Positions 44,228-51,758 of a DNA stretch of 64,000 bases are shown here, one piece after another. The stretch lies in assembly GCF_029813775.1 (NCBI RefSeq), contig NZ_JARVKW010000006.1, forward strand, positions 62,001 through 126,000. The letters are read 5' to 3'. Positions within the stretch are counted from its first letter, which is position 1; each line of letters begins with the position of its first letter. The translations under genes and the position numbers were made by a program. This stretch comes from Streptomyces sp. DH24. GTDB taxonomy: Bacteria; Actinomycetota; Actinomycetes; Streptomycetales; Streptomycetaceae. Below the pieces are notes generated by a model. The model saw nothing but the letters and a program-made list of their open reading frames with translations. It was not told the DNA's origin and made no database searches.

Positions 44228-45853
44228 TCACACCGGGGTCCTGCGCACCGCCCGCCCCGCCAGGACGTCCGTCCGCCGGCCGTCCTCGACCACGAACCGG
44301 CCGTCGATCAGGACGTGCGGTATGCCCGTCGGCAGCGCGCGCGGCTCCTCGAAGGTGGAGCCCGCCGCGACCGTCGCCGGGTCGAAGAGCACCAGGTCGG
44401 CGCGGTGCCCCTCGCGGACCAGGCCGCGGTCCGGCAGGCGCAGCCGGGCCGCCGGGCGCCCGGTCAGGTGCGCCACGCACTCCTCCAGGGACAGCACCCC
44501 CAACTCCCGTACGTAGCGGCCGAGATAGTGCGGGAACGTGCCGTACGCCCGCGGGTGCGGTTTCGCGCCCTGGAGGATGCCGTCCGAGCCGCCCGTGTGG
44601 ACCCGGTGCCGCATGATCGTCCGGACGTTCTCCTCGTGGCCGACGTGCTGGAGGATCGTCGGGGCGAGGCGGTCGGCGAGGAGCAGTCCGCGGGCCACCT
44701 GCCAGGGCGTCTCGCCCCGTGCCGCCGCCGACTCGGCCACCGTGCGGCCCACGTACTCCGTCAGGGACAGGTCCGACACCCCGGAGATCTCGATCGTCTC
44801 CCACTCCACCGGCACCCCGTGGCAGCCGTCCGAGCCGACCTCCTCCAGGTGGTGGCGGATCCGTGAGGCGGTCGCGTCGTCGGCCAGCCGGCGCAGGATC
44901 TCCTCCGGGCCGCCCTCGCTCGCCCAGCTCGGCAGGATCGCCACCAGGGTCGTGCAGCCCGGCGTGTACGGGTAGGTGTCCAGGGTGATGTCGGCGCCCG
45001 CCGCCAGCGCCTCGTCCAGCAGGGCCAGCAGTTCGGGCGCCCGGCCCTCGTTCACGCCGAAGTTCATCGTCGCGTGGGCCAGGTGCAGCGGGCAGCCCGC
45101 CTCGCCCGTCAGCGTCACCATCTCCCGGTACGCCTCCAGGGCGCCCGCGCCGTAACTGCGGTGGTGGGGGCAGTAGTAGCCGCCGTGGCGCGCCACCACC
45201 CGGCACAACTCGGTGAGTTCGGCGTCCTTCGCGTACATGCCCGGCGTGTACGTCAGGCCCGACGACATGCCGACCGCGCCCTGCTCCAGGCCCTCCGCCA
45301 CCAGCTGCCGCATCCGGTCCAGTTCGGCCCCGGTCGCCTCCCGGTCCTCCCAGCCGACCGCCAGCGCGCGGACCGTGCCCTGCGGGATCAGGTAGGCGGC
45401 GTTGACGGCGATGCCCTGCCCGTCGAAGCCCCGGTCCAGCCGGTCCAGGTACTCGCCCACCGACCGCCAGTCGAAGTCGACGTCGTCGCCGTGGCCGTTC
45501 CAGCCGGCGATGGCGCGGCGCACCTCGCCGAGCGTGCGGTCGTCCACCGGCGCGTACGACAGGCCGTCCTGGCCGATGACCTCCAGCGTGACGCCCTGGG
45601 CGACCTTCGCGCTGTGGTCGGGGTCGCGCAGCAGCGCCAGGTCGCTGTGCGCGTGCATGTCGACGAAGCCGGGGGAGAGGACCAGCCCCTCCGCGTCCAG
45701 CTCCCGCGTCGCGCGCGGCCGCTGGCAGCCCGCTGCCGCCGCCTCCCGCACGACCGACACGATCCTGCCGCCGTCCACGACGACATCGGCGCGGTACGAC
45801 GGGCCGCCGGTGCCGTCCACGACGTCCGCGTCCCGGATGACGAGGTCTTCCAT
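44228..45853 (-). CDS. N-acyl-D-amino acid deacylase (D-aminoacylase) family amidohydrolase
   Basis: This 541-residue amidohydrolase has the metal-binding DMHAHSDLALLRDP (HxH near residue 67), GLTYTPGMYA, the HLAHATMNFGVNEG segment and a conserved C-terminal HLTGRPAARLRLPDRGLVREG block. The family hydrolyses N-acyl groups from D-amino acids. In this locus the likely substrate is N-acetyl-D-glucosaminate, itself an N-acetyl amino acid of D configuration, giving D-glucosaminate and acetate. That substrate is inferred from the next genes, not from the sequence. The start is ATG 45853 after GAGGGGG. It lies 11 bp downstream of the PLP dehydratase gene, evidently one operon. Confidence 0.85.
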   Translation of the reverse strand: MEDLVIRDADVVDGTGGPSYRADVVVDGGRIVSVVREAAAAGCQRPRATRELDAEGLVLSPGFVDMHAHSDLALLRDPDHSAKVAQGVTLEVIGQDGLSYAPVDDRTLGEVRRAIAGWNGHGDDVDFDWRSVGEYLDRLDRGFDGQGIAVNAAYLIPQGTVRALAVGWEDREATGAELDRMRQLVAEGLEQGAVGMSSGLTYTPGMYAKDAELTELCRVVARHGGYYCPHHRSYGAGALEAYREMVTLTGEAGCPLHLAHATMNFGVNEGRAPELLALLDEALAAGADITLDTYPYTPGCTTLVAILPSWASEGGPEEILRRLADDATASRIRHHLEEVGSDGCHGVPVEWETIEISGVSDLSLTEYVGRTVAESAAARGETPWQVARGLLLADRLAPTILQHVGHEENVRTIMRHRVHTGGSDGILQGAKPHPRAYGTFPHYLGRYVRELGVLSLEECVAHLTGRPAARLRLPDRGLVREGHRADLVLFDPATVAAGSTFEEPRALPTGIPHVLIDGRFVVEDGRRTDVLAGRAVRRTPV

Positions 45854-45864
45854 CGCCGGCCCCC

Positions 45865-47130
45865 TCAGAAGAACGTGCGGATGTAGTCGACCACCGTGCC
45901 GTCCGCCTCCGCGACCGGGATCAGCGGCCACTTGTCGAAGGACGTGCACGGGTGGGACAGGCCCATGCCGAGCCAGTCGCCCACCTCCAGGTCGGCGCCG
46001 GGCTCCGTGCGCACCCAGGCGTGCTGGTCGGACACGGCCGTCACCGTGACGCCGGTCGCCGCCCTTTCCGTGCCGTCGCGCCGGACCACCTGGGCCAGGG
46101 GCAGGTCGAGGTCGTAGGCGGCGTCCCGCTTGCCCGCGTTGACGAACGCCTGCTCCGGGGACGGCCGGGACACCACCTGCGCCCACAGCCGGAACGCGGG
46201 CTCCAGGGCGCCCTCCTCCGGGACCCGGTTGAACGGGGTGAGCCTGCGGTAGTGGCCGTCGTCGTGCGAGACGTACGCGCCCGAGCGCAGCAGCTTCAGC
46301 ACCGGCAGGGACAGCTCCGGAACCTCCGCGAACACGTCGGCCACCGCGTCGAACCAGGCGCTGCCGCCCGCGCTCACCACGATCTCGTCCAGGCCCTCGA
46401 AGCGCCCCGCCTCGTCGAAGCCGACGGCCAGCGCCACCAGCCGGCGCAGCCAGGCGCGCACCCGCTCCGGGTCCGCCTGCGGGACCTCGCCCTCGTAGCC
46501 CGCGACCCCGACCAGCCGCAGCGTCGGTACGGCCGCCACCGCGTCCGCGACCGCCGCGCACTCCGCCTCCGTGCGCACGCCGGTCCGGGCGCCCTCGCCC
46601 CCGGCCAGCTCCACGACGACGTCCACCGGGCGGGGCGCGCCGCGCAGCGCCTCGTCCATCAGGCGCACGCCGCGCACGGAGTCGACGTAGCAGACCAGCC
46701 GGAAGGCCGGGTCGGCGGCCAGCTCGCCCGCGATCCAGCGCAGGGCGGCGGGGTCCACCAGCTCGTTGGCGAGGAACACCCGCTCGATCCCGAACGCCCG
46801 CGCCACCCGCACCTGATGGGGCACCGCGAGCGTGATGCCCCACGCCCCGCGCTCGATCTGCCGCCGGAACAGCTGCGGCGCCATGGAGGTCTTGCCGTGC
46901 GGGGCGAACGCGAGGCCGTGCCGGGCCGCGTACGTCTCCATGAGCGCCAGGTTGTGCTCCAGGCGCTCGGCGGACAGGGCCAGGACGGGGGTGGTGAAGC
47001 CGCCGGTGAACAGGTTGCGGCGCTGCGCGGCCAGCTCGGCGACGGTCAGGCCGTCGGCGTCCGGCGGGAGGCCCTTGAACCGGTGGTCGACGCGCTCCTC
47101 GGCCAGACGGTCGAGAGCTTCGCTGCTCAT
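45865..47130 (-). CDS. PLP-dependent D-amino acid dehydratase (D-threonine aldolase/D-serine dehydratase fold)
   Basis: This 421-residue fold-type III PLP enzyme has its cofactor lysine at K80 in APHGKTSMAPQLF, the alanine-racemase-like barrel motif VVSAGGSAWFDAVADV, and the C-terminal metal-site HPCTSFDKWPLIPV. Characterised relatives are D-threonine aldolase, DSD1-type D-serine dehydratase and, notably, D-glucosaminate dehydratase, which yields 2-keto-3-deoxygluconate and ammonia. The last fits the KDG-type kinase across the shared promoter. It begins the leftward operon; the ATG at 47130 follows GGGAGG. A palindrome upstream probably binds the local IclR regulator. Specificity is inference. 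Confidence 0.87.
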   Translation of the reverse strand: MSSEALDRLAEERVDHRFKGLPPDADGLTVAELAAQRRNLFTGGFTTPVLALSAERLEHNLALMETYAARHGLAFAPHGKTSMAPQLFRRQIERGAWGITLAVPHQVRVARAFGIERVFLANELVDPAALRWIAGELAADPAFRLVCYVDSVRGVRLMDEALRGAPRPVDVVVELAGGEGARTGVRTEAECAAVADAVAAVPTLRLVGVAGYEGEVPQADPERVRAWLRRLVALAVGFDEAGRFEGLDEIVVSAGGSAWFDAVADVFAEVPELSLPVLKLLRSGAYVSHDDGHYRRLTPFNRVPEEGALEPAFRLWAQVVSRPSPEQAFVNAGKRDAAYDLDLPLAQVVRRDGTERAATGVTVTAVSDQHAWVRTEPGADLEVGDWLGMGLSHPCTSFDKWPLIPVAEADGTVVDYIRTFF

Positions 47131-47153
47131 GACGTGCCTCCCTGATCAGGCAA

Positions 47154-47170
47154 GTTGCATTCTCTGCAAC
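47154..47170. promoter_or_regulatory. IclR-type operator GTTGCA-n5-TGCAAC
   Basis: A perfect palindrome with 6-bp arms and a 5-bp spacer sits in the 137-bp gap between the divergent dehydratase and kinase operons. A further GTTGCG half-site follows at about 47174. Its form matches binding sites of IclR regulators, and the rightward operon encodes one. Confidence 0.7.
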
Positions 47171-47267
47171 AGCCGTTGCGTATATCGCTTACCGCTGTCT
47201 AACATCTCGGCCAACACGGGGTCAACGGATACGGCCCGACCCCCCGCGCCGAGGAGCTACGACGATC

Positions 47268-48344
47268 GTGACCGCAACCGGACCCCGCAAGGCCCCCGAC
47301 GTCGTGGACGTCGTCGCGCTCGGCGAGTCCATGGTCACGTTCCTGCCCTCCCGGCCGGGCCGCCTCGCCGACGTGCCCTCCTTCGACCGCGCCATCGGCG
47401 GCGCCGAGTCCAACGTGGCCTGCGTGCTGGCCGCCGCCGGGCACACCACACGCTGGGTCAGCAGGGTCGGCGCGGACGGCTTCGGCGACCACCTGGTGGA
47501 GACGATCACGGCCCACGGCGTCGACACCAGCGCCGTGCGCCGCGACCCCGCCCGCCCGACCGGCGTCTACTTCCGCACCGCCGGGGACCGCGCGACGGAC
47601 GCCCACGAGGTGGCGTACTACCGCGCGGGCTCGGCGGCCTCCGCGATGAGCGTGGGCAACACCGACCTGGCCGCCTGCCGCGCCGGCCGCGTGCTGCACC
47701 TGACGGGCATCACCGCCGCGCTCTCGGAGACCTGCCTGCACCTGCTGCGCGAACTGACCGCGCCCGCCCCCGGCCGCCCCCTGCTCTCCTTCGACGTCAA
47801 CCACCGCCCCGGCCTGTGGCGGTCCGCCCCCGCCGAGGCCCGCGTCCTGCTGGACCTGGCCCGCAGGGCGGACCTCGTCTTCGTCGGGGAGGACGAGGCG
47901 GAGGAGGCCTGGGGCATCACCGGCGGCCCGTCGGCGATCCGGGAGGCGCTGCCCGAACCGGAACTGCTGGTGGTCAAGCGCGGAGCGGACGGCGCGACGG
48001 CGCTGGCACACCCCGCGCCGGGCCCGGCGTCCCGCGCGACACCGCTCACCGAACCCGCGCCCCACGTGACCGTCACGGCCGCCCCCGGCGCGGGCGACGC
48101 CTTCGCCGCCGGCTTCCTCTCGGCCACCCTGCGCGGCCTCCCGCTGCGCACCCGCCTCCGCCACGGCCACCTCACGGCCGCCGCCGCCCTCACCGCCCCC
48201 GGCGACCTCGCCGCACCTCCCGCCCGCGCCCACGCCGACCGCCTGGCCGCCCTGGACGACGCCGCGTGGGGGAGACTGCGACTCGGCCCCGGCTGGACAG
48301 CCGCCGACGACGACCGGGCCGACGAGGAGGTACGCACACCATGA
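47268..48344 (+). CDS. PfkB-family sugar kinase (2-keto-3-deoxygluconate kinase-like)
   Basis: This 358-residue ribokinase-fold protein begins with VVALGESMVTFLPSRPG, a KdgK-like N-terminus, and has AIGGAESNVACVLAAAG and SRVGADGFGDHLVE. The catalytic/anion-hole motif APGAGDAFAAGFL lies near residue 280. The FDVNHRPGLW segment is typical of KDG kinases. It would phosphorylate 2-keto-3-deoxygluconate to KDPG. The C-terminus is Ala/Arg-rich and variable. The start is GTG 47268 after GAGGAG. Its stop overlaps the IclR gene start (ATGA), so it is the first gene of a rightward operon kinase-iclR-ridA-gntP. Confidence 0.87.
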   Translation: MTATGPRKAPDVVDVVALGESMVTFLPSRPGRLADVPSFDRAIGGAESNVACVLAAAGHTTRWVSRVGADGFGDHLVETITAHGVDTSAVRRDPARPTGVYFRTAGDRATDAHEVAYYRAGSAASAMSVGNTDLAACRAGRVLHLTGITAALSETCLHLLRELTAPAPGRPLLSFDVNHRPGLWRSAPAEARVLLDLARRADLVFVGEDEAEEAWGITGGPSAIREALPEPELLVVKRGADGATALAHPAPGPASRATPLTEPAPHVTVTAAPGAGDAFAAGFLSATLRGLPLRTRLRHGHLTAAAALTAPGDLAAPPARAHADRLAALDDAAWGRLRLGPGWTAADDDRADEEVRTP

Positions 48345-49102
48345 GCCAGACCGTAGACAGAGCACTGAGCATCCTGCCGCTGCTCGCCGAGGGCCCCGCC
48401 GACCTCGGACAGGTCGCCGACCGCCTCGGCGTGCACAAGTCCACGGCCCTGCGCCTGCTGCGCACCCTGCACGAGCACGGCTTCGTCTACCGCCAGTCCG
48501 ACCAGCGCTACCGCCTCGGCGCCCGCCTCATCGCGCTCGCCCAGGAAGCGATGGAGAACCTCGACGTCCGAGAGATCGCCCACCCCCACCTCGTGCGCCT
48601 CAACGAGACCTGCGGGCACACCGTGCACCTCGCCGTTTACGAGGAGAACGAGGTGCTCTACATCGACAAGGTCGAGAGCCGCTACCCCGTGCGGATGTAC
48701 TCCCGCATCGGCAAGCCCGTCGCCATCACCGTCGCGGCCGTCGCCAAGCTGCTGCTCGCCGACCTGCCCGAGCCCGAGCGCCGCGCCGTCGCGGACAAGC
48801 TCGACTACCCCATGTACACGGCCCGTTCGACGCCGAACGCCGACGCCTTCCTGAAGGAGCTGGCCACGGTGCGCGAACAGGGCTGGGCCACCGACCTCGG
48901 CGGCCACGAGGAGTCCATCAACTGCGTCGCCGCGCCGATCCGCGGCGCCGACGGCCGGGTGGTCGCCGCGATGTCGGTCTCCGCGCCGAACGTCGTCGTC
49001 ACCGCCGACGAACTCCTCACACTGCTCCCGCTGGTGCGCCGTACGGCGGACGCCATCAGCGGCGAGTACTCCGGCAGGACACCAGTAAAGGGCACCGTAT
49101 GA
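48341..49102 (+). CDS. IclR-family transcriptional regulator
   Basis: This 253-residue regulator has an N-terminal winged helix (TVDRALSILPLLAEGPADL, then DRLGVHKSTALRLLRTLHEHG) and the C-terminal IclR effector domain (GHTVHLAVYEENEVLYIDKVES, ending INCVAAPIRGADGRVVAAMSVS). It overlaps the kinase stop by 4 bp. It is probably a local repressor of both operons through the GTTGCA/TGCAAC palindrome between them. A natural effector would be a pathway intermediate such as KDG or the sugar acid itself; this is inference. Confidence 0.93.
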   Translation: MSQTVDRALSILPLLAEGPADLGQVADRLGVHKSTALRLLRTLHEHGFVYRQSDQRYRLGARLIALAQEAMENLDVREIAHPHLVRLNETCGHTVHLAVYEENEVLYIDKVESRYPVRMYSRIGKPVAITVAAVAKLLLADLPEPERRAVADKLDYPMYTARSTPNADAFLKELATVREQGWATDLGGHEESINCVAAPIRGADGRVVAAMSVSAPNVVVTADELLTLLPLVRRTADAISGEYSGRTPVKGTV

Positions 49103-49509
49103 CCGAGAAGACCGCGCTCACCCCCAAGACCCACACCACCCCGCCCGCGAAGTTCTCGCACGGCGTGCGCAAGGGCAACATCCTCCAGGTCGCAGGGCAG
49201 GTCGGCTTCCTCCCGGCCGAGGAGGGCAAGCCGCCCACGCCGGCCGGTCCCACCCTGCGCGAGCAGACCCTCCAGACCCTCGCCAACGTCAAGGCGATCC
49301 TCGAAGAGGGCGGCGCCGGCTGGGACGACGTGATGATGATCCGCGTCTACCTCACCGACACCGCCCACTTCGCCGAGATGAACGACCTCTACAACACCTA
49401 CTTCGAGGAGCAGGGCCTCACCCAGCCGCCCGCCGCGCGCACCACGGTCTACGTCGGCCTGCCCGCGGGACTCCTCATCGAGATCGACGCGCTGGCCGTC
49501 CTCGGCTGA
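49099..49509 (+). CDS. ridA: RidA-family enamine/imine deaminase
   Basis: This 136-residue Rid family protein has QVAGQVGFLP, RIYLTD-like MIRVYLTDTAHFAEMND, and the C-terminal AARTTVYVGLPAGLLIEIDALAVL with the catalytic-type arginine. Rid proteins hydrolyse 2-aminoacrylate and other imines made by PLP dehydratases, which fits its placement with the dehydratase of this locus. The ATG overlaps the iclR stop (ATGA), so it is translationally coupled. A hairpin follows before gntP. Confidence 0.9.
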   Translation: MTEKTALTPKTHTTPPAKFSHGVRKGNILQVAGQVGFLPAEEGKPPTPAGPTLREQTLQTLANVKAILEEGGAGWDDVMMIRVYLTDTAHFAEMNDLYNTYFEEQGLTQPPAARTTVYVGLPAGLLIEIDALAVLG

Positions 49510-49553
49510 GGACACCCGCGACTCCCCACACCCCCGCACCCCGCACCCGGTCA

Positions 49554-49587
49554 CGGCGCGGCGCCCACACCCCCGGGCGCCGTGCCG
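49554..49587 (+). terminator. Intra-operon hairpin between ridA and gntP
   Basis: A 13-bp stem with one wobble pair (CGGCGCGGCGCCC against GGGCGCCGTGCCG) and an 8-base loop follows. It may attenuate the permease gene or separate its transcription. Confidence 0.65.
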
Positions 49588-49645
49588 CGATCCCCCCTGC
49601 CCGAAAGCCCCATGCATTCCGTGCACTTACCCAGAGGACCCCCCG

Positions 49646-51139
49646 ATGTCCTTCCCGTCCCTCACCCTTCCGCTCGCCGCCCCGGCTCCGGCCGGGACCC
49701 CACCCCACACCGGCGGCCTGCTCCTGCTCGTCGACGGCACCGCGGGCCTGCTGACCGTCGCCGCCATCGGCATCGCGCTGCTGCTGTTCCTCATCATCAA
49801 AACGAGGCTCCAGCCGTTCGTCGCGCTGCTCGCCGTGTCCATAGCCGTCGGCCTGCTCGCCGGCCTGTCCGTCACCGAACTCTTCGGCACCGTCCAGCGC
49901 TCCGACGCCGTCTCCACCATCGAGTCCGGCATGGGCGGCATCCTCGGCCACGTCGCCATCATCATCGGCCTGGGCACCATGCTCGGCGCGATCCTCGAAG
50001 TCAGCGGCGGCGCCGAGGTGCTGGCGTCCCGGCTGCTCGGCCTGTTCGGCGAGAAGCGGGCACCGCTCGCCATGGGCCTGACCGGCCTCATCTTCGGCGT
50101 CCCGGTCTTCTTCGACGTCGGCATCTTCGTCCTCGCGCCGATCGTGTACGCCGCAGCCAAGCGGTCCGGCAAGTCCGTGCTGCTCTACTGCCTTCCGCTG
50201 CTCGCGGGCCTGTCCATGACCCACGCGTTCCTGCCGCCGCACCCCGGGCCGGTCGCCGCCGCCGGACTGCTGCACGTCGACCTCGGCTGGGTCATCCTCA
50301 TGGGCGTCGTCTGCGGCATCCCGGCCGTGCTCGCCGCCTGGGTGTTCTCCGCGTGGATCGGCCGCCGCATCTTCGTCGCCGTGCCGCAGGACATGGTCGA
50401 GGCCGCCGCCGAGGCCAAGCGGGCCGTCGTGGACGAGCAGCGCGCCGCAGGCGTCGAGCCCCGCGAGGAACCGGTCGCGCTCGGCACGGTCCTCGGCATC
50501 ATCGGCACGCCGCTGATCCTCATCCTCGCCGCCACGTTCTCCTCGATCGCCCTGGACCCGTCCACACTGCGCTCGGTCGTCGAGTTCTTCGGCAACCCGT
50601 TCGTCGCCCTGACCATCGCGCTCGTCCTCGCCTACTACCTGCTCGGCATCCGGCGCGGCTGGTCCCGCAAGTCCCTGGAGACCGTCTCGACGGCGTCCCT
50701 GAAGCCGGTCGGCAACATCCTGCTGGTGGTCGGCGCGGGCGGCGTGTTCGGCGCGGTGCTGAAGGCGAGCGGGGTCGCCCAGGCCCTGTCGGACACCTTC
50801 AACGGCGTGGGCCTGCCGGTGATCGTCCTCTCCTACCTGATCTCCGTGGTGCTGCGCGTGGCGCAGGGCTCGGCGACCGTCGCGATCGTGACGACGGCCG
50901 GCATCGTGGCGCCGCTGCTCGCCGAGGGCGACCACTCGCAGGCGTTCGTGGCGCTGGTCATCATGGCGATCTCGGCCGGCTCCATCTTCGCCTCGCACGT
51001 CAACGACGGCGGCTTCTGGATGGTCGCCAAGTACTTCGGCATCAGCGAACGGGACACCCTCAAGACGTGGACCGTGCTGGAGAGCGTGCTGTCGGTGGCC
51101 GGGTTCGCGGTGGCGGCCGTGCTGAGCTTCTTCCTGTAG
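49646..51139 (+). CDS. GntP-family permease (gluconate/sugar-acid:H+ symporter)
   Basis: This 497-residue membrane protein has about 12-14 helices. GntP motifs are GGILGHVAIIIGLGTMLGAILE, FGVPVFFDVGIFVLAPIVYA, LSMTHAFLPPHPGPVAAA near the middle, and SATVAIVTTAGIVAPLL with HVNDGGFWMV near the end. The family takes up gluconate and related aldonates (also D-serine for DsdX). Here it would import the sugar acid used by the locus. The N-terminus has a short extra Pro-rich leader before the first helix. ATG 49646 follows GAGGA. Confidence 0.93.
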   Translation: MSFPSLTLPLAAPAPAGTPPHTGGLLLLVDGTAGLLTVAAIGIALLLFLIIKTRLQPFVALLAVSIAVGLLAGLSVTELFGTVQRSDAVSTIESGMGGILGHVAIIIGLGTMLGAILEVSGGAEVLASRLLGLFGEKRAPLAMGLTGLIFGVPVFFDVGIFVLAPIVYAAAKRSGKSVLLYCLPLLAGLSMTHAFLPPHPGPVAAAGLLHVDLGWVILMGVVCGIPAVLAAWVFSAWIGRRIFVAVPQDMVEAAAEAKRAVVDEQRAAGVEPREEPVALGTVLGIIGTPLILILAATFSSIALDPSTLRSVVEFFGNPFVALTIALVLAYYLLGIRRGWSRKSLETVSTASLKPVGNILLVVGAGGVFGAVLKASGVAQALSDTFNGVGLPVIVLSYLISVVLRVAQGSATVAIVTTAGIVAPLLAEGDHSQAFVALVIMAISAGSIFASHVNDGGFWMVAKYFGISERDTLKTWTVLESVLSVAGFAVAAVLSFFL

Positions 51140-51176
51140 ACGCCGGGGGGTTCGTGTAGGCGTCTGATAACGAAGT

Positions 51177-51259
51177 AGGGGCTGGCTGTGCTCGGCACAG
51201 GTTTGTCGACCATACTGCTCCGCTGTGGAGCAGCGCATAGGTTCGAGCAGCCAGCCCCT
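51177..51259 (+). promoter_or_regulatory. Long structured element spanning the start of the next gene
   Basis: AGGGGCTGGCT at 51177 with GCTCG at 51190 pairs with CGAGC (51244-51248) and AGCCAGCCCCT (51249-51259): 16 bp interrupted by a 2-base bulge. Inside is CTGCTCC-n5-GGAGCAG, which places the GTG start (51225) in a small hairpin. No ribosome site precedes the GTG; CATACT ends 8 bp before it, so a leaderless transcript is possible. It superficially resembles a tRNA end but does not fold as one. Confidence 0.55.
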
Positions 51260-51752
51260 GGAGGGCGCCGGGTTCGACCCGGCTTTCATCCCCGGGCTCA
51301 CCTCTCCCGCGTCCGGCAAGGACGCCAGGCCGGAGCGGGCCGCGGACGACGCGGCCGAGCCGGAGGAGGGTGAGGAGCCGGAGCCCGCCGCCCCCGAGGC
51401 GGAGGAGCCCGCAGCGCCGGAAGCGGAGGAGCCGGCCCCCTTCGAGGAGGAGGCCGACCGCGACGGACCCGTCTTCGAGGCGTCCGACTTCCGCGCGCGG
51501 ATCGTCGCCGACCACCGGGGCGTACGCCTGCGTCTGGACGACCAGGAGTGCGAGTTCCGCTGGGACGAGATCGGCGCCGTGGAAACGGAGTCACCGCGCT
51601 TCGGCAAGCTGTTCACGGTGACGGTCCACACCCCGGACCGCCGCTGGTACCCCATCGAGATCCTGGCCGGGTCCAGGTCCGAGCACAAGGACTGGGACGA
51701 GCAGCTGGACAAGGTCCTGGACGCCTACTTCGACGACGAGGCGGGCGAGTAG
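51225..51752 (+). CDS. Hypothetical acidic-linker protein with small conserved domain
   Basis: This 175-residue protein has a short N-terminal segment (EQRIGSSSQPLEGAGFDPAF) and a long Glu/Ala/Pro linker (about 45-80). A compact C-terminal domain (85-170) is Trp/Arg-rich, beta then helical (FRARIVADHRGVRLRLDDQE to DEQLDKVLDAYFDDEAGE). The domain has a PH/BPL-like feel but no assigned family. It is cytoplasmic in appearance. The start is GTG 51225, within a structured region and without a ribosome site. It is convergent with the carboxypeptidase gene, leaving 6 bp between stops. Confidence 0.7.
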   Translation: MEQRIGSSSQPLEGAGFDPAFIPGLTSPASGKDARPERAADDAAEPEEGEEPEPAAPEAEEPAAPEAEEPAPFEEEADRDGPVFEASDFRARIVADHRGVRLRLDDQECEFRWDEIGAVETESPRFGKLFTVTVHTPDRRWYPIEILAGSRSEHKDWDEQLDKVLDAYFDDEAGE

Positions 51753-51758
51753 CGCCGG

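Noticed and set aside
46832-48340. Long plus-strand frame leading into the IclR regulator
   Set aside because: It crosses a promoter region and is in the wrong frame of the sugar kinase; the IclR domain starts at ATG 48341 with a coupled overlap.
51178-51259. tRNA-like ends (GGGGCTG pairing with CAGCCCC and a GGTTCGA segment)
   Set aside because: The T-arm position (GCATA against GCAGC) does not pair and no anticodon arm can be formed, so it is not a tRNA.
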